Notes: generated by a model from the letters alone, not told the origin. DNA of 64,000 bases from Gemmobacter denitrificans (GCF_036964905.1 NZ_JBALHR010000007.1:1-64000); one strand, 5' to 3'; shown: positions 7,652 through 17,151, numbered from the stretch's first letter. A program made the numbers and translations.

Positions 7652-7957
7652 ATGGCCAAAAAATCCATGATCGAACGCGAGAAGAAGCGTCAGCATCTGG
7701 TGGACGTCTACGCCGCCAAGCGCGCTGCTCTCAAAGAGATCATTGCCAACCAGGACCTGCCGGTCGCCGAGCGCTTCGTTGCCTCGCAAAAGCTGGCACA
7801 ACTGCCCCGCAACTCGTCCGCCACCCGGCTGCACAACCGCTGCCAGCTGACGGGCCGTCCCCATGCTTACTATCGTAAGCTGAAACTTTCGCGGATCATG
7901 CTGCGTGAACTGGCCTCGTTCGGTCAGATCCCGGGCATGGTCAAGTCGAGCTGGTAA
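7652..7957 (+). CDS. rpsN: 30S ribosomal protein S14 (zinc-independent form)
   Basis: 101 residues, the long type without the CxxC zinc ribbon of short S14 proteins. The C-terminal NRCQLTGRPHAYYRKLKLSR motif is diagnostic. Only one gene of this family is seen, in its usual place between rplE and rpsH. Confidence 0.97.
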   Translation: MAKKSMIEREKKRQHLVDVYAAKRAALKEIIANQDLPVAERFVASQKLAQLPRNSSATRLHNRCQLTGRPHAYYRKLKLSRIMLRELASFGQIPGMVKSSW

Positions 7958-7969
7958 GGAGGAACGACC

Positions 7970-8368
7970 ATGTCAATGAACGATCCTCTCGGCGATATGC
8001 TGACCCGCATCCGCAATGCGCAGATGCGCGGCAAATCCACCGTGGCAACGCCTGCTTCCAAGCTGCGTGCCTGGGTTCTGGATGTGCTGGCTGACGAAGG
8101 CTATATCCGCGGCTACGAGCGCGCCTCGACCGACAACGGTCAGGGCGAACTGGTGATCTCGCTGAAATACTTCGAAGGCGAGCCCGTCATCCGTGAACTG
8201 AAGCGCGTGTCCAAGCCTGGCCGTCGCGTTTATATGGGCGTCAAGGAAATCCCGTCGGTCCGCAATGGCCTGGGTGTTTCCATCGTCTCCACGCCGAAAG
8301 GCGTCATGTCCGATGCAGCAGCCCGCGCCGCCAATGTTGGTGGCGAAGTGCTCTGCACCGTGTTCTGA
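7970..8368 (+). CDS. rpsH: 30S ribosomal protein S8
   Basis: 132 residues starting MSMNDPLGDMLTRIRNAQ, close to the E. coli start. S8 binds the central domain of 16S rRNA and in E. coli represses the spc operon by binding near the start of rplE. AAGGAGG precedes the ATG. A second in-frame ATG is two codons downstream. Confidence 0.97.
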   Translation: MSMNDPLGDMLTRIRNAQMRGKSTVATPASKLRAWVLDVLADEGYIRGYERASTDNGQGELVISLKYFEGEPVIRELKRVSKPGRRVYMGVKEIPSVRNGLGVSIVSTPKGVMSDAAARAANVGGEVLCTVF

Positions 8369-8378
8369 GGAGGGGTAG

Positions 8379-8912
8379 ATGTCTCGTATCGGCAAAAAAC
8401 CCGTCGCCCTGCCCAAAGGCGTTTCCGCCGAGGTCAAGGGTCAGACCGTCGAAGTGAAGGGGCCGAAAGGCACCCGTTCCTTCACCGCCACCGACGATGT
8501 GACCATCGCGATGGAAGAAGGCAGCGTGAAGGTAACTCCGCGCGGCACTTCCAAGCGGGCACGTCAGCAGTGGGGCATGGTCCGCAGCCAGGTCGAAAAC
8601 CTGGTCGTGGGCGTGACCACGGGCTTCAAGAAAGAGCTGGAAATCCAGGGCGTGGGTTACCGCGCCGCCATGGCCGGCAATGTTCTGAAGCTGTCGCTTG
8701 GCTATAGCCACGAAGTCAACTTCGAAGTCCCGGCCGGTGTGACGGTCGCGTCGCCGAAGCCGACGGAAATCGTTGTGGAAGGCATCGACCAGCAGCTTGT
8801 TGGTCAGGTGGCTGCGAACATCCGTGACTGGAAGCGCCCCGAGCCCTACAAGGGCAAGGGCATCCGGTACAAGGATGAGTTCGTCTTCCGCAAGGAAGGC
8901 AAGAAGAAGTAA
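8379..8912 (+). CDS. rplF: 50S ribosomal protein L6
   Basis: 177 residues in two similar alpha/beta domains. The C-terminal signature PEPYKGKGIRYKDEFVFRKEGKK is typical. L6 sits at the base of the L7/L12 stalk by the sarcin-ricin loop. GAGGAGGGG precedes the ATG. Confidence 0.97.
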   Translation: MSRIGKKPVALPKGVSAEVKGQTVEVKGPKGTRSFTATDDVTIAMEEGSVKVTPRGTSKRARQQWGMVRSQVENLVVGVTTGFKKELEIQGVGYRAAMAGNVLKLSLGYSHEVNFEVPAGVTVASPKPTEIVVEGIDQQLVGQVAANIRDWKRPEPYKGKGIRYKDEFVFRKEGKKK

Positions 8913-8923
8913 GGATAGCGAAG

Positions 8924-9283
8924 ATGGCGAACACCAAGAGAGAGCTGTTCCTCAAGCGCCGCCTGCGCGTCCGGAACAAGATCAAGGCGACTTCCGCCGG
9001 GCGCCTGCGCCTGTCGGTCCATCGCTCGAGCAAGAACATCAGCGTCCAGCTGATCGACGACGTGCGCGGCGTGACGCTGGCCTCGGCTTCGACGCTGGAA
9101 AAGGAACTGGGCTTCGTCGGCAAGAACAACGTGGAGGCGGCCGCCAAGGTCGGCGCCACGATTGCCGAACGCGCCAAGGCTGCCGGTGTCGAAGTCTGCT
9201 ACTTCGACCGTGGCGGTTTCCTGTTCCACGGCAAGATCAAGGCGCTTGCCGATGCTGCCCGCGAAGGCGGCCTGAAGTTCTGA
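8924..9283 (+). CDS. rplR: 50S ribosomal protein L18
   Basis: 119 residues with RLSVHRSSKNISVQLIDD and the C-terminal FDRGGFLFHGKIKALADAAREGGL, which binds 5S rRNA together with L5. Normal length. A 117-base gap with a very strong hairpin separates it from rpsE. Confidence 0.97.
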   Translation: MANTKRELFLKRRLRVRNKIKATSAGRLRLSVHRSSKNISVQLIDDVRGVTLASASTLEKELGFVGKNNVEAAAKVGATIAERAKAAGVEVCYFDRGGFLFHGKIKALADAAREGGLKF

Positions 9284-9290
9284 TCCCTGC

Positions 9291-9310
9291 GGGGGGCGTT
9301 CGCGCCCCCC
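9291..9310 (+). terminator. GC hairpin between rplR and rpsE
   Basis: GGGGGGCG (9291-9298), tetraloop TTCG and CGCCCCCC (9303-9310) form an unusually stable hairpin eight bases after the rplR stop. No T run follows, so it may be an RNA-stability or pausing element instead of a terminator. A near copy follows rpoA at 15057. Confidence 0.5.
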
Positions 9311-9400
9311 CGATGATCCGGGCAGCGACCCTGTGCCGTCTGCACCAGGATTGGTTCAAATCATGGCGCTTTGCGCGCCACCTTTTGTGAGGAATGCCTT

Positions 9401-9982
9401 ATGGCAGAACGTGAAAACCGTCGGGATGACCGCGGCCAGCGTGGCGGCGACCGTCGCGACCGCGCCGAGGAAACCCCGGAATTCGCTGACCGTCTGGTCG
9501 CGATCAACCGTGTGTCGAAAACCGTCAAGGGTGGCAAGCGCTTCGGCTTTGCAGCCTTGGTTGTTGTCGGTGACCAGCGTGGTCGCGTCGGCTTCGGCAA
9601 GGGCAAGGCCAAGGAAGTGCCGGAGGCCATCCGCAAGGCCACCGAGCAGGCCAAGCGTCAGATGATCCGTGTGCCGCTGAAAGACAGCCGCACTCTGCAC
9701 CACGACATGGAAGGCCGTCATGGCGCTGGCAAGGTCGTGATGCGTTCGGCCGTGGCCGGTACCGGGATCATCGCCGGTGGTCCGATGCGCGCCGTGTTCG
9801 AAATGCTGGGCGTTCAGGACGTCGTGGCAAAGTCGATCGGGTCGCAGAACCCCTACAACATGATCCGCGCCACCATCGATGGCCTGAAGCAGGAAGCCTC
9901 GCCCCGTTCGGTCGCGCAGCGTCGCGGCAAGAAGGTCGCCGACATCCTGAAGAAGCCCGAAGCTGAAGCAGTGGAGGCCTGA
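9401..9982 (+). CDS. rpsE: 30S ribosomal protein S5
   Basis: 193 residues. The first 30 or so are a charged Arg/Asp/Glu-rich extension absent from E. coli S5; then FADRLVAINRVSKTVKGGKRF begins the double-stranded-RNA-binding domain. The ATG at 9401 is preceded by GAGGA. The stretch between rplR and this start has no other gene. Confidence 0.96.
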   Translation: MAERENRRDDRGQRGGDRRDRAEETPEFADRLVAINRVSKTVKGGKRFGFAALVVVGDQRGRVGFGKGKAKEVPEAIRKATEQAKRQMIRVPLKDSRTLHHDMEGRHGAGKVVMRSAVAGTGIIAGGPMRAVFEMLGVQDVVAKSIGSQNPYNMIRATIDGLKQEASPRSVAQRRGKKVADILKKPEAEAVEA

Positions 9983-9984
9983 TC

Positions 9985-10176
9985 ATGTCGAAAAAGACCA
10001 TCGTCGTTCAGCAGGTGGCTTCGGCCGCCCGCCGTCCCGCCATCCAGACCGCGACCCTGAAAGGTCTTGGCCTGAACAAGATGCACCGCACCCGTGAACT
10101 GGAAGATACCCCTTCGGTTCGCGGTATGGTCAACAAGATCTCGCATCTTGTGAAGATCATCGAAGAGCGCGGCTGA
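9985..10176 (+). CDS. rpmD: 50S ribosomal protein L30
   Basis: 63 residues, normal length, with RRPAIQTATLKGLGLNKMHRTRELEDTP, the L30 core. It starts two bases after the rpsE stop. A terminator follows 23 bases after its stop, closing the spc block. Confidence 0.96.
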   Translation: MSKKTIVVQQVASAARRPAIQTATLKGLGLNKMHRTRELEDTPSVRGMVNKISHLVKIIEERG

Positions 10177-10199
10177 AACGTCTCTGCCTTCTGACATTT

Positions 10200-10230
10200 G
10201 CGCCCCGCGGACTGCGGGGCGCTTGTGTTT
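10200..10230 (+). terminator. Intrinsic terminator after rpmD
   Basis: GCGCCCCGC (10200-10208), loop GGACT, GCGGGGCGC (10214-10222) and then TTGTGTTT. A 9-bp GC stem with a T-rich tail, in a 224-base gap before rplO. Confidence 0.75.
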
Positions 10231-10278
10231 CTAGTCTATCGTTTTGGCTCGGGTCTTGGCCGAACACCCCCTGATGGC

Positions 10279-10307
10279 TTGCCAAGATGCAAGGCTTGGG
10301 ATAACGA
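10279..10307 (+). promoter_or_regulatory. Candidate promoter of rplO-secY-adk
   Basis: TTGCCA (10279-10284), 17 bases and TAACGA (10302-10307). It sits between the rpmD terminator and rplO, about 90 bases before the rplO start, and ends in a non-T base like the other ribosomal promoter candidates. Confidence 0.45.
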
Positions 10308-10400
10308 CCCCCGGTGGCGGTTGACGCCACAAGAATCAAGAAACGCCGCGTGTGCCCCTCTGTCGCTTGTGGGGGCATTTCCGGCCAAAGGAGAAGCGAC

Positions 10401-10877
10401 ATGAAACTGAATGAACTGCACGACAATCCTGGCGCAGCCCGCAAGCAGAAGCGCGTGGCCCGTGGTCCGGGTTCGGGCAAGGGCAAGACTGCCGGCCGTG
10501 GTATCAAGGGCCAGAAGTCGCGTTCGGGTGTGGCCATTGGTGGCTATGAAGGCGGCCAGATGCCGCTGTATCGCCGCCTGCCGAAGCGGGGCTTCAACAA
10601 GCCCAACGCCAAGGAATACGCGGTCATCAACCTGGGCCTGATCGAGAAATTCGTGGCTGCAGGCAAGCTGGACGCCAATGCGATCACCGAAGATTCGCTG
10701 ATCGCCGCCGGTGTCACCAAGTACAAGCGTGATGGCGTGCGCGTTCTGGCCAAGGGCGAAGTGAAGTCGAAGCTGACCATCACCGTGACCGGCGCTTCGG
10801 CGGCTGCGATCGACGCGGTGGCCAAGGCTGGCGGCTCGCTCACGGTGGCGGAAGCGGCGCAGGCTGCGGCGGAATAA
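10401..10877 (+). CDS. rplO: 50S ribosomal protein L15
   Basis: 158 residues; MKLNELHDNPGARR-type opening and the GRGIKGQKSRSGVAIGGYEGGQMPLYRRLPKRGF stretch near residues 35-65 identify L15, a late 50S assembly protein. The frame extends upstream, but GGAGAAGCGAC before the ATG at 10401 and the family start settle the choice. Confidence 0.96.
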   Translation: MKLNELHDNPGAARKQKRVARGPGSGKGKTAGRGIKGQKSRSGVAIGGYEGGQMPLYRRLPKRGFNKPNAKEYAVINLGLIEKFVAAGKLDANAITEDSLIAAGVTKYKRDGVRVLAKGEVKSKLTITVTGASAAAIDAVAKAGGSLTVAEAAQAAAE

Positions 10878-10885
10878 AGGTTGTG

Positions 10886-10958
10886 AGCGGTCGAAAGACC
10901 GCTTACATCAAGTCAAGTTTTCCCGCGCCGCCGACCGGAAAACCCGGTTCGGCGGCGC
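10886..10958 (+). other. Two hairpins between rplO and secY
   Basis: The first is AGCGGTC-GAAA-GACCGCT (10886-10903). The second pairs GCGCCGCCGACCGG (10925-10938) with CCGGTTCGGCGGCGC (10944-10958) with a single bulge. Neither is followed by a proper T run. They may lower or pause transcription into secY, whose protein is needed in far smaller amounts than L15. Confidence 0.45.
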
Positions 10959-10978
10959 TCTCATGAAAGAAACCGGGC

Positions 10979-12331
10979 ATGGCATCTGCTGCAGAGCAAA
11001 TGGCGGCGAACCTGAGCTGGGGCGCCCTTGGCAAGGCGACCGACCTTCGCCAACGCATCTTCTTCACCATCGGCCTTCTGATCGTTTACCGGATCGGCAC
11101 ATATATCCCCGTGCCGGGCATCGACGGTGCCTCGCTGCGCGAATTCATGGCGGATGTTTCGGCCGGTCTGGGCGGGATGCTGAACATGTTCACGGGCGGC
11201 GCAATCAGCCGCATGGGCATTTTCGCGCTTGGGATCATGCCCTATATCAGCGCCTCAATCATCGTTCAGCTGCTGTCGGCCATGTGGGCGCCGCTGGAAC
11301 AGCTGAAGAAAGAAGGCGAACAGGGCCGCAAGAAGCTGAACCAGTACACCCGCTATGGCACGGTGGCGCTTGCGCTGTTCCAGGCCTGGGGGATCGCGGT
11401 CAGCCTTGAGGCCGGCAATCTGGCGCATGAGCCAGGCCTGTTCTTCAAGGCCGCCGTGGTCATCACGCTGGTGGGCGGCACAATGTTCCTGATGTGGCTG
11501 GGCGAACAGATCACCGCCCGCGGGATCGGCAACGGCACATCCCTCATCATCTTTGTCGGGATCGTGGCCGAGATTCCCGCCGCATTGGCGCAGTTCTTCA
11601 GCCAGGGCCGGTCGGGCGCGCTGTCGCCCGCCGTCATCATTGGCGTGATTGTGATGCTGGTGGCCGTGATTGCCTTCGTGGTGTTCATGGAACGCGCGCT
11701 GCGCAAGATCCATATCCAGTATCCGCGCCGTCAGGTCGGCATGAAGGTCTATGACGGTGGATCGTCGCATCTGCCGATCAAGGTGAACCCGGCCAACGTG
11801 ATCCCGGCAATCTTTGCTTCGTCCTTGCTGCTGCTGCCGACGACTCTGGCTGCCTTTTCGGGGCAGGGGACAGGGCCGATCATGTCGTGGGTTCTGGCCT
11901 ATTTCGGCCCCGGCCAGCCGCTCTATCTGCTGTTCTTCACCGGCATGATCGTGTTCTTCACCTATTTCTACACCTTCAACGTGTCGTTCAAGGTGGAGGA
12001 CGTGGCTGAGAACCTGAAGAACCAGAACGGGTTCATTCCCGGTCTGCGCCCGGGAAAGAAGACCGAGGAGTATCTGGAATATGTGGTCAACCGTATCCTG
12101 GTGATCGGTGCCGCCTATCTGGCCTTTGTCTGCCTTCTGCCCGAAATCATCCGCGCCCAGCTGGCGATCCCGTTCTATCTGGGGGGGACCTCTGTACTGA
12201 TCGTCGTGTCGGTGACGATGGACACGATCAACCAGATCCAGTCGCATCTGCTGGCACATCAGTATGAGGGCCTGATCGAGAAATCGCAGCTGCGCAAGAA
12301 GCGCAGCACCAGGGCCCCGACCCGTCGCTAA
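10979..12331 (+). CDS. secY: Protein translocase subunit SecY
   Basis: 450 residues with ten hydrophobic segments, the central pore of the Sec translocon in the inner membrane. GIFALGIMPYISASIIVQLL near residue 80 (the plug/TM2 region) and the cytoplasmic RRQVGMKVYDGGSSHLPIK segment near residue 245 are typical. The C-terminal tail is basic. SecY sits between rplO and adk, its usual place; adk follows after 21 bases. Confidence 0.97.
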   Translation: MASAAEQMAANLSWGALGKATDLRQRIFFTIGLLIVYRIGTYIPVPGIDGASLREFMADVSAGLGGMLNMFTGGAISRMGIFALGIMPYISASIIVQLLSAMWAPLEQLKKEGEQGRKKLNQYTRYGTVALALFQAWGIAVSLEAGNLAHEPGLFFKAAVVITLVGGTMFLMWLGEQITARGIGNGTSLIIFVGIVAEIPAALAQFFSQGRSGALSPAVIIGVIVMLVAVIAFVVFMERALRKIHIQYPRRQVGMKVYDGGSSHLPIKVNPANVIPAIFASSLLLLPTTLAAFSGQGTGPIMSWVLAYFGPGQPLYLLFFTGMIVFFTYFYTFNVSFKVEDVAENLKNQNGFIPGLRPGKKTEEYLEYVVNRILVIGAAYLAFVCLLPEIIRAQLAIPFYLGGTSVLIVVSVTMDTINQIQSHLLAHQYEGLIEKSQLRKKRSTRAPTRR

Positions 12332-12352
12332 ATCCCGGAGGAACGCTGCATC

Positions 12353-12937
12353 ATGGTCAACATCATTCTCCTCGGCCCCCCAGGTGCCGGCAAAGGTACC
12401 CAGGCCAAACGGCTGGTGGATGAACGCAACATGGTGCAGCTCTCTACGGGCGACATGTTGCGCGAAGCCAAGACATCGGGCACCGAAATGGGCCGCAAAG
12501 TCGCCGAGGTGATGGACAAGGGCCAGCTTGTCACCGATGAAATCGTGATCGGGCTGATCGAGGAAAAGATGGCTGGTCCGGCAGGCGGGGGCTTCATCTT
12601 TGATGGCTTCCCGCGCACCCTTGCCCAGGCAGATGCCCTTGGCGCCCTGCTGGCGCGGACTGGGCAGACCCTTGATGCGGTGATTGAACTGGTGGTGGAT
12701 GACGAGGCGCTTGTCGCGCGCATCGTGCGGCGCGCGGAAGATGCCGCTGCCGCTGGCCAACCGGTTCGTGCCGACGACAACCCCGAGGTTTTTGCGGGGC
12801 GTTTGCGCGAATACTACAAGAAGACCGCGCCGCTTCTGGGCTATTACTATGCCAAGGGCGAGTTGAAGCAGGTGGATGGCATGGCCCCCATGGCCGACGT
12901 CGGCGCTGCCATCGCGAAAGTTCTTGACAAGGCCTGA
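12353..12937 (+). CDS. adk: Adenylate kinase, short-LID form
   Basis: 194 residues converting AMP and ATP to two ADP in the cytoplasm. The P-loop GPPGAGKGT is at residues 8-16, with STGDMLR and DGFPRT as AMP-binding motifs. The LID domain is reduced to a few residues (RRAEDAAAAGQPVRADD), and the zinc-binding cysteines of long forms are absent. GGAGGAACG precedes the ATG. Confidence 0.97.
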   Translation: MVNIILLGPPGAGKGTQAKRLVDERNMVQLSTGDMLREAKTSGTEMGRKVAEVMDKGQLVTDEIVIGLIEEKMAGPAGGGFIFDGFPRTLAQADALGALLARTGQTLDAVIELVVDDEALVARIVRRAEDAAAAGQPVRADDNPEVFAGRLREYYKKTAPLLGYYYAKGELKQVDGMAPMADVGAAIAKVLDKA

Positions 12938-12954
12938 AAATGCCCTTGCTGCCC

Positions 12955-12983
12955 TTGACGGGTGGCCGAAAACACCCTAAGCC
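12955..12983 (+). promoter_or_regulatory. Candidate promoter of rpsM-rpsK-rpoA-rplQ
   Basis: TTGACG (12955-12960), 17 bases and TAAGCC (12978-12983) is the best-looking -35 of the ribosomal region. It predicts a start near 12990 and a leader of about 150 bases before rpsM. Confidence 0.55.
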
Positions 12984-13025
12984 ACGGCGTCCCGTATGGG
13001 AATCGTCCGTGGCCTTGTCTTTTCT
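12981..13025 (+). terminator. Hairpin with T-rich tail after adk, overlapping the rpsM promoter
   Basis: GCCACGG (12981-12987) pairs with CCGTGGC (13006-13012), with an inner TCCC-GTAT-GGGA stem, followed by CTTGTCTTTTCT. It can terminate secY-adk transcripts. Its left arm overlaps the -10 of the rpsM promoter, so the new transcript would not contain the whole stem. Confidence 0.55.
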
Positions 13026-13138
13026 GGCAATGCGATGGGCCAGAGTTCCGGGCGGCAGTTAATGCACTCACCATGCCGTGCCGGGGTTGTGAAAAAAGGT
13101 TCTGGCATTACGGAACCGCAACATGAAGGAAGACACGC

Positions 13139-13507
13139 GTGGCACGTATTGCTGGCGTCAACATCCCGACCGCGAAACGGGTTCCGATCGCGCTCCAGTA
13201 TATCCATGGCATCGGCGCTCATTTCGCCGAGCAGATCTGTGAATCGCTCAATATCGATCGCGCTCGTCGCGTGAACCAGCTTTCGGATGCCGAAGTGCTG
13301 GCGATCCGCGAATATATCGACGCCAACTTCACCGTCGAAGGCGATTTGCGCCGCGAAGTGTCGATGAACATCAAGCGCCTGATGGATCTGGGCTGCTACC
13401 GTGGCCTGCGCCACCGTCGCAACCTGCCGGTCCGCGGTCAGCGCACCCATACCAACGCCCGCACCCGCAAGGGCCCGGCCAAGCCGATCGCCGGCAAGAA
13501 GAAGTAA
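13139..13507 (+). CDS. rpsM: 30S ribosomal protein S13
   Basis: 122 residues, normal length, starting at GTG (13139) in the context AAGGAAGACACGC. It shows ARIAGVNIPTAKR at the start and the basic tail RGQRTHTNARTRKG. S13 bridges the subunits from the 30S head. It leads the alpha block; rpsK follows after 15 bases. Confidence 0.97.
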   Translation: MARIAGVNIPTAKRVPIALQYIHGIGAHFAEQICESLNIDRARRVNQLSDAEVLAIREYIDANFTVEGDLRREVSMNIKRLMDLGCYRGLRHRRNLPVRGQRTHTNARTRKGPAKPIAGKKK

Positions 13508-13522
13508 GGGGAGCGCTGAGAT

Positions 13523-13918
13523 ATGGCACGCGACACCAAAAATGCGCGCATGAAGCGCAAGGAACGCAAGAACATCGCCGCTGGCGTTGTTCACGTGAAT
13601 TCCTCGTTCAACAACACCAAGGTCCTGATCTCTGACGTTCAGGGCAATGCGATTTCCTGGTCGTCTTCGGGGACCATGGGCTTCAAGGGTTCGCGCAAAT
13701 CGACCCCCTATGCCGCCCAGATGGCTGCCGAGGATGCTGCCCGCAAGGCGCAGGAACATGGCATGAAGACCGTCGAGGTCGAAGTTCAGGGTCCGGGTTC
13801 GGGCCGTGAATCGGCGCTGCGCGCTCTGGCCGCAGTTGGCCTGACCATCACCTCGATCCGCGACGTGACGCCGCTGGCCCATAACGGCTGCCGTCCGCCG
13901 AAGCGTCGCCGCGTCTGA
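13523..13918 (+). CDS. rpsK: 30S ribosomal protein S11
   Basis: 131 residues with VHVNSSFNNTKVLISD and the C-terminal DVTPLAHNGCRPPKRRRV, typical of S11 on the 30S platform. The gene next in order is rpoA; rpsD, present here in E. coli, is missing as is usual in alphaproteobacteria. Confidence 0.97.
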   Translation: MARDTKNARMKRKERKNIAAGVVHVNSSFNNTKVLISDVQGNAISWSSSGTMGFKGSRKSTPYAAQMAAEDAARKAQEHGMKTVEVEVQGPGSGRESALRALAAVGLTITSIRDVTPLAHNGCRPPKRRRV

Positions 13919-13933
13919 CGCAAGACATCCGAC

Positions 13934-13961
13934 CGGGCCGCGCTGAAAGATGCGCGGCCCG
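13934..13961 (+). terminator. GC hairpin between rpsK and rpoA
   Basis: CGGGCCGCGC (13934-13943), an eight-base loop and GCGCGGCCCG (13952-13961). The tail TTCACGCATTTCT is only moderately T-rich, so this may be a partial terminator that lowers rpoA relative to rpsM-rpsK. Confidence 0.5.
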
Positions 13962-14033
13962 TTCACGCATTTCTGAACCTCGGGCGTCTTCCGCTTAGGG
14001 ACATGGGCAGAAGACAGGTATGGAGGCGAAAGC

Positions 14034-15050
14034 ATGATCCACAAGAATTGGGCAGAACTTATCAAGCCGACCCAGTTGGTCGTCAAACCGGGCGCTGATC
14101 CGTCGCGTGTTGCGACCGTGATCGCCGAACCGCTGGAGCGCGGCTTCGGTCTGACGCTGGGCAACGCGCTGCGCCGCGTGCTGATGTCGTCGCTGCAGGG
14201 CGGGGCCATCACCTCGGTGCAGATCGACAATGTTCTGCATGAATTTTCCAGCGTTGCCGGTGTCCGCGAAGACGTCACCGACATCGTTCTGAACCTCAAG
14301 GGCGTCAGCCTGAAGATGGAAGTCGAAGGCCCCAAGCGCCTGTCGATTTCGGCCAAGGGTCCGGGCGTTGTGACCGCCGGTGACATTTCGGAATCCAACG
14401 GCATCGAGATCCTGAACAAGGATCACGTGATCTGCCATCTGGATGACGGCGCCGATGTGTTCATGGAACTCACGGTGAATACCGGCAAGGGCTATGTTTC
14501 GGCTGACAAGAACAAGCCGGAAGATGCGCCGATCGGTCTGATCGCGATCGACGCGATCTTCTCGCCGGTCAAGAAAGTCAGCTACGAAGTGCAGCCGACC
14601 CGTGAAGGCCAGGTGCTGGACTATGACAAGCTGACCCTGAAGATCGAAACCAACGGCGCGCTGACGCCCGAGGACGCGGTGGCTTATGCCGCGCGCATCC
14701 TGCAGGATCAGCTGGCTGTGTTCGTGAACTTCGACGAGCCGGAATCGGCTTCGAAGCAGGAAATGGATACGGGTCTCGAGTTCAATCCGCTGTTGCTGAA
14801 GAAAGTGGATGAGCTGGAACTTTCGGTCCGTTCGGCCAACTGCCTGAAGAATGACAACATCGTCTATATCGGCGATCTGATCCAGAAAACCGAAGCCGAG
14901 ATGCTGCGCACCCCGAACTTCGGCCGCAAGTCCCTGAACGAGATCAAGGAAGTGCTGTCGGGCATGGGGCTGCATCTGGGCATGGATGTCGAGGATTGGC
15001 CGCCAGAGAATATCGAAGATCTGGCCAAGCGCTTCGAAGACCAGTTCTGA
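14034..15050 (+). CDS. rpoA: DNA-directed RNA polymerase subunit alpha
   Basis: 338 residues. The N-terminal dimerisation domain includes RGFGLTLGNALRRVLMSS, and the C-terminal domain after residue 250 includes RSANCLKNDNIVYIGDLIQ, the surface that contacts UP elements and activators. Length and order are normal. Large gaps on both sides (115 and 126 bases) each hold a hairpin. Confidence 0.98.
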   Translation: MIHKNWAELIKPTQLVVKPGADPSRVATVIAEPLERGFGLTLGNALRRVLMSSLQGGAITSVQIDNVLHEFSSVAGVREDVTDIVLNLKGVSLKMEVEGPKRLSISAKGPGVVTAGDISESNGIEILNKDHVICHLDDGADVFMELTVNTGKGYVSADKNKPEDAPIGLIAIDAIFSPVKKVSYEVQPTREGQVLDYDKLTLKIETNGALTPEDAVAYAARILQDQLAVFVNFDEPESASKQEMDTGLEFNPLLLKKVDELELSVRSANCLKNDNIVYIGDLIQKTEAEMLRTPNFGRKSLNEIKEVLSGMGLHLGMDVEDWPPENIEDLAKRFEDQF

Positions 15051-15056
15051 TCTTGC

Positions 15057-15076
15057 GGGGGGCGGCGACGCCCCCC
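15057..15076 (+). terminator. GC hairpin between rpoA and rplQ
   Basis: GGGGGGCG (15057-15064), loop GCGA and CGCCCCCC (15069-15076), six bases after the rpoA stop. The arms are identical to those of the hairpin after rplR, and again no T run follows. Confidence 0.5.
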
Positions 15077-15176
15077 CCGAATGCCCGCGATTGCGGGGAA
15101 AGCCCGGGCAATTCCGCCCCAAAGAAGCAGCCCCAACGCAGGGCTGCAGGACAAAGCAAAACGCTAGGAGATCATC

Positions 15177-15596
15177 ATGCGTCACGCTCGCGGCTATCGC
15201 CGTCTGAACCGCACCCACGAACACCGCAAGGCGCTGTTCGCCAACATGTCCGGCGCTCTGATCGAGCACGAGCAGATCAAGACCACCCTTCCCAAGGCGA
15301 AGGAACTGCGTCCGATCGTCGAAAAGCTCATCACGCTGGCCAAGCGCGGCGATCTGCATGCCCGCCGTCAGGCTGCTGCGCAGCTGAAGGAAGACAAGCA
15401 TGTGGAGCGTCTGTTCGCCATTCTCGGCCCGCGCTATGCGAACCGTCAGGGCGGCTATGTCCGCATTCTGAAAGCCGGTTTCCGCTATGGCGACATGGCT
15501 CCGATGGCGATCATCGAATTCGTGGATCGTGATCCCGCCGCCAAGGGCGCATCCGACCGCGCTCGTCTGGCTGCCGAAGAGGCTGCGGCCGAGTAA
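15177..15596 (+). CDS. rplQ: 50S ribosomal protein L17
   Basis: 139 residues with MRHARGYRRLNRTHEHRKAL and NMSGALIEHEQIKTTLPKAKE, the L17 signature. It is the last gene of the alpha block and is followed by a clean terminator. CTAGGAG precedes the start. Confidence 0.97.
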   Translation: MRHARGYRRLNRTHEHRKALFANMSGALIEHEQIKTTLPKAKELRPIVEKLITLAKRGDLHARRQAAAQLKEDKHVERLFAILGPRYANRQGGYVRILKAGFRYGDMAPMAIIEFVDRDPAAKGASDRARLAAEEAAAE

Positions 15597-15623
15597 TCGG
15601 CCAGTGCCGACAGGCATCGGAAG

Positions 15624-15646
15624 GGCCCGCCTTTGGCGGGCCTTTT
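15624..15646 (+). terminator. Intrinsic terminator after rplQ
   Basis: GGCCCGCC (15624-15631), loop TTT, GGCGGGCC (15635-15642) and TTTT. It closes the ribosomal region 27 bases after the rplQ stop. Confidence 0.85.
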
Positions 15647-15724
15647 CCATTTTCGGGCGGTGCATTGCATGGCCGGGGGCGCTGCCCCATATCTGGGGCG
15701 TCGTTCTACAGCCGAGGGCACTCC

Positions 15725-17113
<1,389 letters not shown>

Positions 17114-17151
17114 CCCTTTCGCGGTCAGCGCCAAGGGCGTAAGCTGGAGCC

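Noticed and set aside
11255..12760. 501-codon minus-strand frame opposite secY and adk
   Set aside because: Composition (His/Gln/Asp-rich) is typical of antisense shadow, not of a protein.
12938..15596. Loss of rpsD, rpmJ or infA as a genome oddity
   Set aside because: rpsD is commonly elsewhere in alphaproteobacteria, and rpmJ and infA are often unlinked; absence from this window says nothing about the genome.
13995..15665. 556-codon minus-strand frame opposite rpoA and rplQ
   Set aside because: It is a shadow of highly conserved genes on the other strand, with no ribosome site or family motif.
15665..15724. Upstream extension of the Deg protease to 15665
   Set aside because: The extra residues precede a proper signal peptide that starts at 15725, so the longer start would spoil it.
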